Below are positions 11,563 through 26,900 of a stretch of 64,000 nucleotides of DNA, one piece after another. The position numbers and the translations under genes are program-made. The stretch covers positions 12,258,679 through 12,322,678 of the forward strand of contig CM028923.1 in the NCBI GenBank assembly GCA_016801845.1, given 5' to 3'. The notes beneath the pieces are model-generated. The model had not been told where the DNA came from. It worked only from the letters and a program-made list of their open reading frames with translations, and ran no database searches. Positions within the stretch are counted from its first letter, which is position 1. Every line of letters begins with the position of its first letter. The DNA is from Polydactylus sextarius (Eukaryota > Chordata > Actinopteri > Polynemidae).

Positions 11563-14500
11563 CTGGAGAAGGACATGAGAAAAAAAGAGATGCTGAAAAA
11601 TATGTTAAAGTAATTAGGATCCAGGACGGTATATACATGTGCACAGGTTTGCAACATAAAAGCACACTAACGTCAATAAGGATCAAGTTGATGTAACATT
11701 CTGAGCCTTAACAATGTAAAAGAATAAATCATTTGTGCAAAATCATTCCTATTCACAGTCATGCTCTATGTTTTGGTACCATAATTTAATTTGTAATACA
11801 TTTTGGAACTTTTGCTCTATTGGAAGTCTGCAGAATTAGCTATTACTATGTCCACTTATCATGTAAAGACAAATATATGATGATATCCACAATAGTATAA
11901 AAATCTGTATCATGTCTATGTCATCATAATTGACTGACTTGTGACTCAGACAAAGGTGAGATTATTTATGTAAACTGTGTTTCTGTGTTGTGTTTCAGTG
12001 CGAAAGCCTCTGATCTCAACAGTTGACATTGTACAGAATTTCCTAAAGTCTGTTCATTTACTTGACTGGAGAATGATCCATCTGCACCACTAATGAAAGG
12101 AAACTTTTCACATGTCCTTCAGCAGCTCGGCTGTTGAAGGACATTTGGTGCACAGATGTCAGCGAGGCGTGCGGGCAGGGAGAGCTGTTCATCAAATGAG
12201 GTGGTCGGTAACTGACTGAGGCATTCGGTAATATCTCTGACCATAACGAGAGTGCAGCGTGATTCACCTAATTAGAACTGACTGGCCCACCAGCATGTGC
12301 TCCTACAGTTACTTTCTCTGTCTTTTTATATGCTAATCAGTTCCATACACTATAAAAATAGGCAATGGATGAACAGATCTGAAACTTCATGTGTTTTTTA
12401 CCACACTATGTAACTTATGTACTTTGAATATGCGTATGCACTTGTTAAGGGCCTCTGACTAATTCCTGTGTTTTTGTTTATTTGCTATGTACTGAGTATT
12501 TCTCTCTGTCTGCTTAAGTTAGCATCGGTTCATGACCAAAAACTATGAGCTCATACCTGGAACAGTATGACAAAAGCCAACCTTGCAGCCAGAACACTCC
12601 AGTACTGTTTGGAGAACTGGTATGCATCAGGAGACCAAGGGGGTTCCCTGTAGTCTTTGTACCTGTAACAAAAACAGACATTACTAAAATATTGACGTCA
12701 AAAAGGGGGTTGTTCAGATTTTCTTTTGTTTCATTTTTCATGACTCGAGGAATACCAGAACCCTAGAATTACATCTGTATGCCTCCACCACCCTGTCCAG
12801 TTGCAGGTAGTTAATGCTTACCTTTGACTTTGATCACCAAAGTCTAATTTTTGGTGAATTTTCAGTTTCTCTTAAGTAAAATATCTGCCTAATTTGTAGA
12901 GATTCCCTCAATGTGGTCTTGAGATATCATATGTAAAAAACCAAAAACATGACTGATGACACTGTTTGATCCATCTCAGACAAAACTTCTTTTCTCCACC
13001 GAATTTAGTTTCAATTCATTTTACCTCAATGGGCCTTTACCTGGCTGAGATTGTTACGACACATTACCTCTTCATTCAGTTCAGGACCTGACTCAAGGTG
13101 CAATAAACTTTATAAGGATTCCTTTGTTGCCTTTGTTGTAAACATTCTTTTTATGTTGGAATAACAAACAGCTGAAAACTGGAACCACATGTTAAGCTAA
13201 AGAGAATAAAGACAGATAGAAAAAAGGGGCAGGCAAGAAAGGGGGGTGATTTGTTCATGTCTGGAAGATAAAACACAACTGCACTAGAGTTTATTTGACT
13301 GGGTAGGTCATAAAGCAGCTGTATATCTGTTTTGGCCATCATCAATCTGAATTCCAGCTTCAGCACAGGCTTGAAGGAGTCAAGGATCCAACACATCTAA
13401 ATGAAAACATGTTCCCGAGCCAAACTTTGGTGCTTATTTATATATGTGGTTATGTGGCTTCATTGTCAACATGGGTGAGACAAAAAGTTCCCTTTTTGTA
13501 AACAAAGCCAGATCAGGTCAAGACTGACTATTGTCTACATTGCTTGCTATTGAGTGTAAGAGGCCATGAAAAAAAAAATATGCCATTATAGTGTAACCCG
13601 TGGCAGTTGACAATTCAGGCACGAGAGTTGTTAGATCCATCTGCTGCAATGCAACAAGACATAAGTTAACTACTTGACAACTGCTTGTGTACTTATGTTC
13701 CATAATTCCCGATACAAAGCCAAGCTGTTTCCTGTTGGATGTAATCACTCCTTACTAACATAAACAGGGTGTCACCCTCTATGTTTCAATTTAGGTTTAT
13801 TTAAATGCAGTCAGTCATTCATATATGGAAATATAAAAGAGCACTGAAAGAGTCAGTCAGGATCAAATATTATTATGGTGGTAAAATGCCAGTTTTTTTT
13901 TTTTTTTTTTTGATGAACTTTTCCACCTTTAATGATTCCTATAACCTGAACTATTCAACTGGAAAAACAAACAAATCTTTTAGGGGAAAAATAAAAATGT
14001 TACATAGCAGTCAGCAACCAGCTGCCACCTGTAACATCTAGTCCCTTGAGTTTTATCATATTTTTCTGTTTTTGTGCATTTTTGGCTGTTTCCTGTTTTT
14101 TTTTTGAAACTCATGTCTGATCTCATTTCAGGTCCGTTCACTTCCTGCTCACTTGTGTTTCCCGCCTGTTTGATTACCTGCACCTACCCTAGTGTCACAC
14201 CTGTTACACCCATAACCTCCCCTATTTAGTCTCTGTGTTCCCCTTTGTCTGTGCCAGTTCGTCTTATCAGTATCTGTGAGTGGTCCAGCCTTTTCCCTCG
14301 TGTCAGTCAGCCATAGTTTGAATCTAGTTCTGTTTTTCGACCCTGCTTTTGCCTTGACCCTTGGATACCTATGCCTGTTCTGACTGCCCTCCTGTGTACC
14401 AAACTATTGTTTGTTTAAAAGGACATTGACTGTACGTCTCTAGTGTTGAGTCCTGCTTCTGAGTCCTACCTCGAGTCCGTTCCTAACACCACCAATTAAA

Positions 14501-16848
14501 GTGATTGTGATTAACAACAAATGAAGTTTAACTGTTTACAATTACAATTACAAAGTACAATTTTCCAACAGTAGCTTAGTTAAATCTCCAAGCAAAAGCC
14601 CTGACCAACAAATCCCAGACAAAGCATCAAAGGGACCTGACTGTTGACGTCAGGAGAAATGTACAAAACAATATCCAAGGCAGTAGATAAATGATTCAGC
14701 AGTGACAGTACCATGAAATGGACGTCATCTTTAAAACTGATAAAAACAACAAAAAGAAAACTGCAATATAAATCTTTTGATTGATCTTTTAATGTAAACT
14801 ATTTCCAGCATCATCTGTAGGTTGTGTTGCGTGACTGTACAATGAAATCTGTCCATGTGAGAGACGGACTTACAAAAATGTGACCGAAGCTGCTCTATTG
14901 AAAGTCCTATCAGCCCTAAAGGAAGATGTCTGGCAACATTTTGGATTTCTACAGAATGAGGACAGGAAAGAACTGGATAGAAGTAAAGCCACATGTAAGA
15001 TTGGTAGAGGTGAAATATCGTGGGAATACCACAAATCTCCAAAACCATTTAACCAGACATCAACTAGACACTATTTAGCAAATAAATCAAATGCAACCGA
15101 ACCACACTGGAAAAGGCATTTGCAGGCAAATTACTGTCAAAGTCTCCACATCACATCACAAATCACAGAAGCTGTGGTGACCTTCATATGCATTGAAATA
15201 GAAATATTTCTAAAAGGAATAAATATCTAATCAAATCATGAACCAAGTTGGGACTTTGTGAATTAGAATTGAAACAACCCACTGTACATCACCAAAAGAC
15301 ACCATGCACATGGTGAAGCATGATGGTGGCAACAGTAGGATTGAAGGCAGAGCACAGGAAATGGCCTCACATTGAATACTGTAACAAAATATAAAGACGC
15401 TTCAATAAAGTATGGTTTAAGGGTGTGAACACTTATGCAACCAGATTGTTTACATTTTTTTTTATTCTCATTTTCCACTCCTGAAAGATTTCAGTTAATT
15501 TGTATATAGATCACACTAAAGCTGGAAAAAGTTCTAACTTCTGATTAACCAGGCTTTTGTTTTTTCACCAATTTCCCATAAAGACACCATCACTGCAATT
15601 GCTATATTTTATCTATTTAATTAGCTGATCTGATTGACAGGGAATAATACAGCTGTACAGGGGTCTGTGTACCCCACTTGGCTTGGTGGGCTACAGCTAT
15701 TTCAGAAGAAGCAGCCTTTCCCAGTGGGATGTAAAGCACAACATATAACATTCCTTTCATGGAAAGAGACTGTCTCTCACTGCTAATCTTGAGAACATCT
15801 CAAAGCAGAAGAATGCATCTCCCAAACCACTGAATGCACAGAGGAGATAACAGAAATTAAGATTTATAGACATAACTCTGTATCATGTGGACCTCTAGCT
15901 ACATATAGATCAGTCTTCCAGTCAGCATGGAGACATCAAGATACACACCAGATGACCATGAAATAATGAGTCAACGTCAAGTTAAATAGTAAAAGTAATC
16001 TTTTCAGAAAACCTTACCATATGACCAGAGAAAATCAAAGGCATCAAACGTGGTAGAAGGGATCACATGTTGCCTGCACACTGCCTCTACGGTGCATGGT
16101 GAGCAAATGCATGAATGAGGAAAACTGGTTTGGTTATAAACTATGATGTCATTAGATTAGTAACTCTGAAGTATTAGTGTGTGAACAACATGTTACCGCT
16201 GCTGGCTACATCACTGTTGCCAACATGAAGGCATAAGGGGCTGATTTTTGGTAAGATATCAAATCATTTAAAGATTTATTGAAATTAAGCCATGTCAAAA
16301 GTTCTGAGGAATAAAATCACTATTTGAAAGCTGAGAATAACTCATGCTACCACTGTGTCTACACACTGTTTCTCAAATATTTCATCTTTAACAATTCCTA
16401 CATCATTCCTACATTTCATCTTAAACAATTCCTATTTTTGATTACATAAGCACTGAGTAATACAGCAACATGCATTACCAATTAATTAATTAAATAATTA
16501 ATTAATAATCAATAAATTTTTTCCAACACAACATTAAAAACAAATGGACAGTTCTGTTCTCTCAATCCTTCGCCCCCGCACACACACACACACACACACA
16601 CACTTACACACACACACTTTATGAAGTGATCACAGAGAAGACGAAGGGTAAAGTCATCCCGCCCCCGTCCCATCAGTGATTGGGGTCTTACCTTGGTGGA
16701 GACACAGATGCTACAAGGACCAAGTGAGATGATGTTCTTAAAAAGTTCCTGGCCCCTATACAATAGGGGAACTTACTTGGTGGAAACACAGCTATTGGAG
16801 GAGACATATCATTCGTATATTCGTATATTGTTCAATTCGTAGTGTACC

Positions 16849-16884
<36 letters not shown>

Positions 16885-17890
16885 GGTGTCACTCAAAAAG
16901 TTCAAAAGATTGTAATGAAAGGACATGGGACATAGCTGACAATTAAAAGAAAGGGAAGGCAAGTGTCTTTGGATAAACTCCAAGTTGAAGCACTGTCGCT
17001 GCCTGATCACTATCTTCTCAACTTTAATAGGTTCTGGTTGTAAAGTACATTCTGATCTGGTGAGTCTGATTTTCATGTCTCAACTAATCCCTGAGCGCCG
17101 CCTCCTGTCAATCACAATTCCAAATGCGGTGTTTCCACCAGATTTTACTCAGCTATTGTACTTTAAACTGAAATCACTTGTTGTGAGCAATTAAAAGTCA
17201 AAGAGAAAAAGAAACCACTCTGGAAACATACTGATTATACAGCATCACATCAAAGTTTTTCATTCAGACATCTGCCACAACATCCTTATTCTTTCCCATC
17301 CACACAAACTGTCAAAGACAAAGTTCCTCTGAAATCACAACAGATGAAACGTGCAGATTAAGCCATCTCACCAAGCACTTGACAGGCAGTATAGAAATAA
17401 CAGAGAGGAAGGGTAAGATGAGTGTACTGTATGTGTGTTAGCAGGGTCTTATGGTGTCTTAATTCCTTCTCCTTATACAGTCATGAGTGAGGAATGCTGC
17501 CTGTGAGACTCAGCTCTTCTCTCCCTCTCCATTTTTTTTACTTTGATCTATTCATCCTTCACTCGCTCACACACCGAAAATTTTCAGTATTTTGTCGTAG
17601 ATCAGCTTCCAAAGTGAACGAAGCCTTAAAATAAAGAGACCTCCCATTCTGTCCCACCATGGTTAATTTAAGTTGACGTCCCGAGGTGGCATTAAAAATA
17701 AAATAAAATTGTCAAAGAACATTTTTCACTCTCATTATGTCTTCTTGTATGTGTGAGTGTGTGTGTGTGTGTGTGTGTTTTCTAGACACTCCATGTTTGG
17801 TTATAGTAGTGCAGCTTGGCAGCAACTGGAGCATTTAACTCAATATTCTTTCATAAGACTGCTCAATAAGATTATGGTGAGTATGTGAGA

Positions 17891-17941
<51 letters not shown>

Positions 17942-20900
17942 TGTGTGAGATCATGAGAGTTCCTGCTGCCAATACAGTGCATCCTGGGATCTGGAAATAA
18001 ATATACAGACAAACAAGGGTCAGACCATTCCCATCCCTAAAAAAAAAAAAAAAAACACACACTAACAAACACACACTGAGGCCTGATCACCAAACATGAC
18101 TGCTGTCAGGTAATGCTACAGTAGGAAGCAATAGCTTAAAACAACACAATCTCTGTATCTGTATATCTCCACATCTGTCTGCTGTGTGCAAAAACATTTG
18201 CATGCCACACACACTTTTCTGTTTTGCTTTTCTTGGAAAGCTGCTTCACTTAAATTGTTACAAGCAGAGGATAGTGACAACAAGTTCTGGCATCCAGACC
18301 ACTTTGATCAAGAACCACTTCCATCCTGCCATAGTTATTACTTCCCGTTGACTGAGTGTAAACGGGGAACAGAAGAACAGAATCTTAAATTCCTACTCAC
18401 CTTTGCCAATCATCTGTCACCTTTGACAGATGATTCACCCTAACACAAATAACTATTCAATGTGAGTTTAAATCTATCTCTTCTTTCATGTTCAGCCACT
18501 TGGAGTTGGATCATGGTGACAGCAATGTAGTGGGGGAACCTGAGGATTCTGAGGCATCATATGCACATTTTTAAATCCTGGTGACTTGGTTGCACATTTT
18601 TCAAAATAATAAACCATACTATCTGCTCAGAATTAGTCCATTGTACAAACCCCAACTTGCTGGATTGCGTCGATTAATGTTGCCCTCAGGATGTACTGTG
18701 AGATTTCAATACTTCAAATGTTATGCTGCTAACAATGTCGGCATTGTCTTTGTCATTATAATTTGTCTCAAACACCACTGTGTCTGAAGGATTTTTAAAG
18801 ATGTCCATTTCTTGGTCATTTCTTTAGTCATTCATATTTTGTGTACAGTTTCTCACACCCTACGCTATCATACCACAGTATTAAATTTAACATTAATGAG
18901 ATAAAAAAAAAAAAAATTAGAGTTAAAACTTCACAACTAAAGAAGACCCATGAGACGGCCTCATAATTCATGTTTACTGCCACCTTGTTCTGATTAATCA
19001 GATAGTTTCACATCTACCTTTACTCATGAACTCAGATTATTTCTGAACATAGTACAAGAGAAAACATTTTCCACTGATGTGAAGTAAAGTGAAAACATCC
19101 AATCAGAAATGACATGATAATCCATCACATAACTTCTTGGCCATCACTTGACCTCCTGATAACAAGTGTGTGATCACAGCCAACTTTCTGTCAGCACAGA
19201 TTAAGAGCACTGTTTTGATGTAAAGCAGATATAAGCCTAAAAGTATCACAGGCATGTTTTTTTTTCATCATAGAGACTGTGATTTACAACATATAAAGCC
19301 TCTGTGACAAGAAGAGGTCAACATTTTGCCGGTCTTGTTTTTAATCATCGTTGATTTATTTGTTTATATTTTCTATGTGGTTTTAGTTTTCTGTAAATCA
19401 CTGTAAATCCATTTTTTTTAAATACAATTTGATCTGAAATAAGCTGATGCCACCAGAAGGAAAGGTCTTTTTATGGACCCCTTCACATGAAGATTAGAGG
19501 TAAGCCAAAGTGCAGTGAGCCACAGGCTGGTTCTCATGATCCCCTAATAGTATCCTTACAGGGACTTAGACTTAAATCATCGATAAATCAACACAGTATG
19601 GGAGTTGGTATTTTGGTCAATTACAAGTATGAAGAGGGATTAAACTTTGGCAATGGCCCAACCAGACCTGAATCTACCTGGAAATCTGCAGGGGGCCTGA
19701 ATAAGGTAGTGGACAAGAAATGCCCTCGCAAATTTCAATTGCTATTTCAATTTAATTTTTAATAATTATTTGATAGATGAGAGAGATGGCAAACATACGC
19801 AGAAAAAGAGAATGTGGTATGACATATAACAAAAGGCCCCTAATTAAGACCTGAACCATGAATATTTTGGTTTTGTAATGAGTGCCCTAACAGCACTTTC
19901 TTCAGACATCCACAACATATCATTTGACTACATCAGAGCTTGACTAAAGAGAAGTCAAGTCTTTTAAGTCTTTTAAGTCCTGATTTATTTTACCATGCCT
20001 GAGTCAGGAACTTCAACAATTCTTCAAGAAATAATCAACTCAAAACTTTCTAACAAAGACCATGAGGAAAGGAGAAAAAGATACTCTCTGAAAATATTCT
20101 GTAGCTTCTGTTGGCTGTTCATAGTTACATTATACATTATAACACAGTGAGTAGAATAGAGAAAACATGACTGCAGAAATGTACTGATGTCTCAAGATGT
20201 CTCTGCCCAATGAAGCGGAAATCCTCAAGTTGCTCACAGCGCTGTTTTTAAATCTGATTAAAGATTTAAAACCTCCGTGGTTGGCTTCTATCACACAATC
20301 CATCTATTAATCCATCCGTCCGTCCAACTACAGCACATCCACCCAGCCTTCCTCTTCTGCGTTATTGAATCTTGACCATTTCTCAATGGTCTTGACAGCT
20401 GCCTCCCTCCTTCCATCTCCAGAGCTTTGCATCTTTATCTGATCATCTGGTTCAATGATATCTTCCCACATCTCTCCATCTACTGTTTGACACAATCATT
20501 CATCCATTCATCCAGTCTTGACCTCTTTTCTTCCCTCCTGCATGCACTCATTCATTCAAGAGTCACCAAATTAACTGGGTCAAAAAGAAAGAGAGCAAGT
20601 GTCTAGAGCATCTGACATATTTTGAATTACGTACTGAGCTGAATCATTTGCCTTGAGCCCAGAGGCGTTGCCCACAACATCAGCAGCTAATTCAGTGCCT
20701 AAATACAGTCTGTACATACAACATACAAACGCACCCTTCTTTTAACATCTACCCACCAATTTCATGCCCATAAAGCTTTGAGGGCGTACAGTATCTCTTC
20801 ATGATTTGGACGTGACGTACCACACTATACTGACACAAAGGCTGTATTCTTGCATTGTAATTCTTCGCTGTCTTATGTAACAGCAGGTCGGCCACAGCTG

Positions 20901-23900
20901 TCTATGAATGCTGGCATCCATGACCTTTACTTCTACAGTGCTTTATATTGATGTTATGAAAGACATGCTTGCCACTGGTTTGTGTGGAAATGTGCAGGAG
21001 ATACAATAGCACACTGTCTTAGACAGCATACTTACAAAGTTTTATTTGCGTTATCCCTGTCTGAGTAAAAAGAAAAAAAAGGAATCATCAGGTTGAACTT
21101 GTAAAGGCCTTGAATGGGCAAAGTTATAGTTGGTTTAAAACTATACTACTATAAACTACTATATAGTATGTTTGTACGACAAAAATACAAATCAGTCAGA
21201 GTAGTTCTGGCATTATCAGAGGGACCTACACAATAATAGGTAGGTGGTTTTGAAGTTGTGGCTGATCAATGTATACGGAAGTTACACAGAATTGAGTTGC
21301 GCCTTGTGTTCAAGTCCTACAGTTCTCCTGGTGCTTTATTCCTATAGGAATGTGGCATTTCTGTGGCATTGACCAAATTATATTTAAAAACTTTACACCC
21401 CAATGGCATGACTGATGAATTGGATATGTCCTGCTTTCTTTAATGTACACATTGTATCCATGTCCTCTAAGTAGGTATTTCTTTAGTGGCTGGTGATGAA
21501 CTGAGTGATGATGTGGCAATTGGTCACAGATTGAAGACATCTGTCTTCACCCTTTTTGAGGGATTGCACTGAGGAAAGTTTTACTGTGTGCGAGTTCCTG
21601 CTGTTTAGACTGATCAGTGTGTAAGAAATCAATCCTCCAACACTGAATTTAAAAAAAAATGTTTACTGCTGTATGCAGATGATGAGGATGTGTTATTGCA
21701 CATATCAAATGGTGAGCGCATTAGGTTTCTAAAGGTCTATTATGGGACCAGGTCTATTTTGGGATTTGGGTGGTAAAGCATCATCTGTGCAATTAAGGGT
21801 ATCTTCTTATATCTTTGGAAGATAAAGGGACCATATATGGCCCCTTTGCTGTATCCAGGATGTGAAACAATGGATGGCAAACCACTGTATTCTGTGAAAT
21901 GACAGTGAAACCAAACTGCTCTTATTTGTTCCATCATTTGCCATACCTTATAATTGATAAGAAAGATCATTGGCTAAAATGCCTTAAATTCTTCTCTAAT
22001 GAATGACTGCAAAGCTCTCCTTTTAGGAATTAGCCATTGATCTTGCTTGTCTCTTTTACAGCTGATGCAGAATGCTGCCGCTACATTGCTACTACTTGTA
22101 TCCCTACATTGGCTCAATTACAGCAGAGGAGTTTAAAGTTTATTTTGTTTGTTTGTCACTCAAAGCTCTTTGTGGCCTGGAGCCATGTTACATCTCTAAG
22201 CTCCTCTGCTCTCCTTTCCTTACCCAGATGCCTCTCATTCTCTGACAAGCTGTTCTTGACTGTCCCTCCAATGAGGCTGAGGGTTATGGATGTGATTGTG
22301 CAGTAATTCTGTGTGCAGCTTCGACAAAGCTGCAGAACCGCTAACCTGAGGATATACTTTCCTCCACACTCTACACTCACTTTAATGAAATGTTTTGGTT
22401 TCTTGTCAGGACATAAAACCAGCTTTTAACCCTGCAGTGATTGCTGTAGTGTAAGAGTTAAAGGTGCGCAGTGTTACAAAAGCTTGTACATTTTCTGTCA
22501 ACAGGACATGTTCAACAGAAAAGGGCTGTGGTTGTTTTTAATGGCCCTCCAGTGTCAATATAAGACTGTCCAAATGTTATTCAGTGAGTTATGCATAGAT
22601 TAAAAAATAGATAAAAAATAAAGATGACTGTCAGCTTGATGAACTAAAAAAGAAACAGACACATTCTTCAGAGCGTCAGAATAAATGGACATTAGCCTCA
22701 AAATAAGCATGATAATGACAGTTAGTTGTGGTTGAAACAGGGACTGAAGAGGAGTGTTATGTATTTGTTTGTTTGTTTTCTCCACTTAGTAAACTGAGTT
22801 ACTCTGACTCAAAGATTTAAAGAGCTGACTAGACTGTTTTCTTGAACGCTCACTGTTTACCATTTTCTGCTGAAGGAAAAATGTATTTGTATATGTAATG
22901 TAATGTAATTATGTGTGAAACATTTCTGCATTGGCATGAATTAGTGAAAGGATCCCTCGAAAAGTGTAACTATAGATGTGTGCGTGTATTTACCGACACA
23001 CAGTGATGTCTGTGGAGCTCTGTGGTGCTGTGCCAGGTTTAAAGTTGGACACGTTGAAGTGGGAGAGCGTGTGGTCGATGAAGCCGTGCATGGTGCCAGT
23101 CTGACTATACATGTATTGGTAGACGAGTCGAGGGATGAAGTCCGATGTGAAGGAGATCACAAATGCCTTAAGAGAAAGAGAGAAATGAGACAAGACAGAG
23201 AAATAGTTTTCATTCAACACTTAAAAAATTAAAGCACTAGAAAACAAATTTAGCCTGTCAAAATCTTCTCATTAATTTTTTAGTGAGAATGTTTGTGGGT
23301 GAAACTAATCATTTTCAGATGTTAAAAGGCACTGGCAGCAATAACAGTCCTGTAATATATTTGAATAATGCACTGTGATATGTTCATTTAGTTCCAGTTT
23401 ACAGAACTGAGAGATCCAAGATACATTTGGCTTCCAGTTTTCCATTACCTTGAAGTTCCAAGGGCAGCTTAAGTGTGTATATATATATATATATATATAC
23501 ATCCTGTGCCCCGTAGCTGTAGAATAAATAAAAACTCCCGCTACTTGTTTTTTCTGTATCCTCCTTAAATCTGTTTCTTATTAAAAGTAAACGGAATAGG
23601 ATTTAGTTAGTGGGCAAAAACAAATCCCGAGCAGCACTTTTGCTGACCTTCGACAAATACACACACCTTGACCTTCGCAAATCAGTGTATAAGAGAGTTA
23701 CAGGCATTATTCTGGTATATCATACAGTAATCACGGATGACATTTCAGAAGAGACCTGATGAAGACTGCATTAAATATCAAAATATTCATGCAGAGAAGT
23801 GCAAGGTCAGTGACAAAGCATTGTTGTGCTATGTAAGCTTTTTTAACCTTTAACCTCTGTTCCTGTCTGTGATTTCTTTCACTTTATGGAAACATGGATT

Positions 23901-26900
23901 GCGGACCGTGTTAATGTAGATGGAGCCTGGAAACGCTGAGTCATTGTTAGACAGAAGCCGTAATAATACAGAGAACCCACCAGGAACCCACCAGACACCT
24001 GAACACAAAGACTTTTATTTGTATCGATGAAATTTCTTCACACTGAGGATCAGACTGACTTTGTTGAAGACGTACATGTCATTTCTGTAGATGAGTCAGT
24101 TTAAAAGAGATAACTTTCCTGTATTTGCTCAAGAGCGGGAGAAGTCAGTTAATATTGGAGTCTATGGGGCAGCTGCACTCAGTTGGTTTAAGTTCAAAAG
24201 TTCAAAAAACTTATAAGAAAAAAGTCTTAGAAAGAAATAAAAAGCATAAATTGAAAAATGCCTCTATTTTAATGAAAAGATAATATTCATAAAATGTTCA
24301 GAAAGTATGAAATAAACACATTTGACATCTAATATAACTTATGCGAGGACTTTAGACTGAACATCAGCCCAGTGAGCACTTTCTATTATAGAATATGCAT
24401 CTAATATGCAGAATATGCTTTGTGTATTTATTTTGCATGCATCACTAATTTATTAAGCAGATAGTGAAGTGCAGGTCACTGCATTAATACTTACATTTAT
24501 AATGACAGAGAATTTTCCCATTCCACTCAGTATGTTGTACCATATACCTAGAAAAAGAAGATTGAGAACAGTGTCCATGTTGTTACATATTAATTAACAT
24601 TATTAACCTTTTATTTTATATAATGTATATCTATTTTTTATACTTTATTAAAGGTGCCCTGTGTAAGATTTAGTGTCATCTAGTGGTTAGGTCATGAACT
24701 GCAATCAACTGAACATCCCTCTTCTGGATTTTCCCTTCCAAGGATGTAGGAGAAACTAGTAGCCTTTTGGAAGAAAAGGAAACACTGAAGGCCCTCTAGA
24801 CAGCCAGCGCTTCATTTATTCTGCTCAGTCTACAGCAGACACTTTGCAGTCCAACATCCATGGAGTTAAAATCTTTAGTCTTGATTCAGGTGACCAAATC
24901 AATTGACCCCTTAATTTTGAACATGATATTCCTCCTAAAACGACTTGATCTAAACTCTAACTCCTACACCCAGGTTAGTGGTTACATAAAGGTGGTTTCA
25001 TAAAGCCATAGGCTCATAGCATCACGTTATCCTTCAGCTGACTTGCATGAGCCTATGGATGAACTCAAAAATGCCCAGAAGTCAAGCTGAAGAAAATAGA
25101 TTTGAAAACAAAATGAAGAAAACAGATTTGGTTTTAGCCGACAGCAATAACATGACCATACTGAAGAGTTTAAGTTTGTCCATTTGTAAAGCTCACTGCC
25201 TGAAGGAACAGCTAACCAGTCTAGATTCAGAGTTTGAAATGGCAATTCATAGACCTTAAACACACAGCTAACAGGGGAATTATGGTGGAAAAAAAATCTA
25301 TATTTTGAGAGTTTCTGTTGTAGGTGTGTCAGACCAACTCACCAATGTCTTTAGCTCGTACTGCCACCGGCCGGCGTAGCTCTGTCACAAACTTCTTGGC
25401 ATCCAGTCTGATCTCAATGACATTGTTGAGTAGGGCGAAGAGAGGAGCAAGTGGGAATGATGCCACAAACAGAGAGACAAAACCAAACTGGATGACTGCA
25501 AGACAGAAAGAGATAAGCAGTCATTAAATATGCTGCAATCACTACAGAAGGATGGTTAAACACCAGTAAACAGAATATGAATTGAAAAATGAATCAAAGT
25601 AGTACAGTGAAACTAGAATTACCACCTTGCCACCAATCAGTGCAGGTAATTTCAATTCATGACTTATGGCCAAAAACATGTTGTGTAAGATCCTAGTGAC
25701 TTCACTTCCAGTAATTCAGTGGACATTTCTGTAAAATTTGCTGTGATTCCTTCAAGGCAGTCTTGAGATATCACATTCAAGAGGCCAAAAAAACATTTTG
25801 TAAAGTGAAATTAACATTAACATTAACATTAACACAAATTTGGTGTTTGAAAGTCAAAGGTAATGATCACGAGAACTTACAAAACATGTTTGTGAATTCT
25901 AATCAGTTACAGCTTGAGACCAAAGTAAATAATTGTACCAGATGTGTTGAAATTCCTTCTTGCTGTTCCTGACATAATATGCTGGGGCTACCATGACCTT
26001 GACCTTTGATTGTTGATGACCAAAATGTAATCAGTTCATCTCTGGGTCCAAATGGACATCTGTGCCCAATGTGAAAGGATATCCTGAAGGTGTTCTTGAG
26101 ATATTGTGTGTATAATAATATAATGGACAAATGGACAACTCGAAATCATAAAGCCTCCAGCCAATGCAAAGGCTTAACAAATGAGAGGATAACATATCAC
26201 ATATTCCCTTCGTCCACCTGTTTTATGCCTCTAATACACACACTTGCAATAACACAAGAGTTATTGCAAGTTTTATTGCAATAAAACAGCAACACACACA
26301 CAACCAAGTCCAATAATAAAAGAATTTTCAATATGCTGATGACACTCAAAATGTACTTGACAATATCACTTGTGTAAATTACTACTTCACACCATAGTGG
26401 TATCATGAGTGTCACATCATATAAAACACTACAGTCTGACTTTGTCTTGCAACAGAGTTTGTAGACAATTATTAGTTCATCATCTATCAAAGCACCTTCA
26501 TGATGGGGTGTTTTAAACCTAATCTAAACGGAGACGTCATGTTTTTTGGCCATTTTTTATGATGTACACAGCCCATGTAAATGCTGTACTCTTTCATTTA
26601 TTATATTCATGGATGCAGTGTTAACAGTCTTGAAGACTGCAAAGTACAAAGTTATGATTGCCAAAGTGAAAAATGTCTACTAAATTACAGATGCTGTATA
26701 TGATACTTTCCCGTGCTTCAAGCAGAAGAATTATGTATGGTATGTTTCCTGGAAAACATCTCAGTACGTGCTTGGATATGCTGAAGCACTTACATCAGCC
26801 GTTTCTGCCATGAGACAGGAAAAGAAAGATTGACGTGTGGGAAAAAGGAAAGCGTGCGTTTCAAACCACCATCAGATTGATATTTGTGAACGTCACTTGT

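Larger units (their letters stand above)
12663..22993 (-). other. ano2: Large ano2 intron v22-v23
   Basis: 10.3 kb without an exon I can support. It holds one DR1-repeat copy, the retroelement-like block at 14130-14510, a Tc1 remnant, several microsatellites, a perfect hairpin at 18408-18435, a CCAT-rich stretch near 20290-20520, a Tc1-type end at 21190-21290 and an L2-like tail at 22061-22290. Confidence 0.7.
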
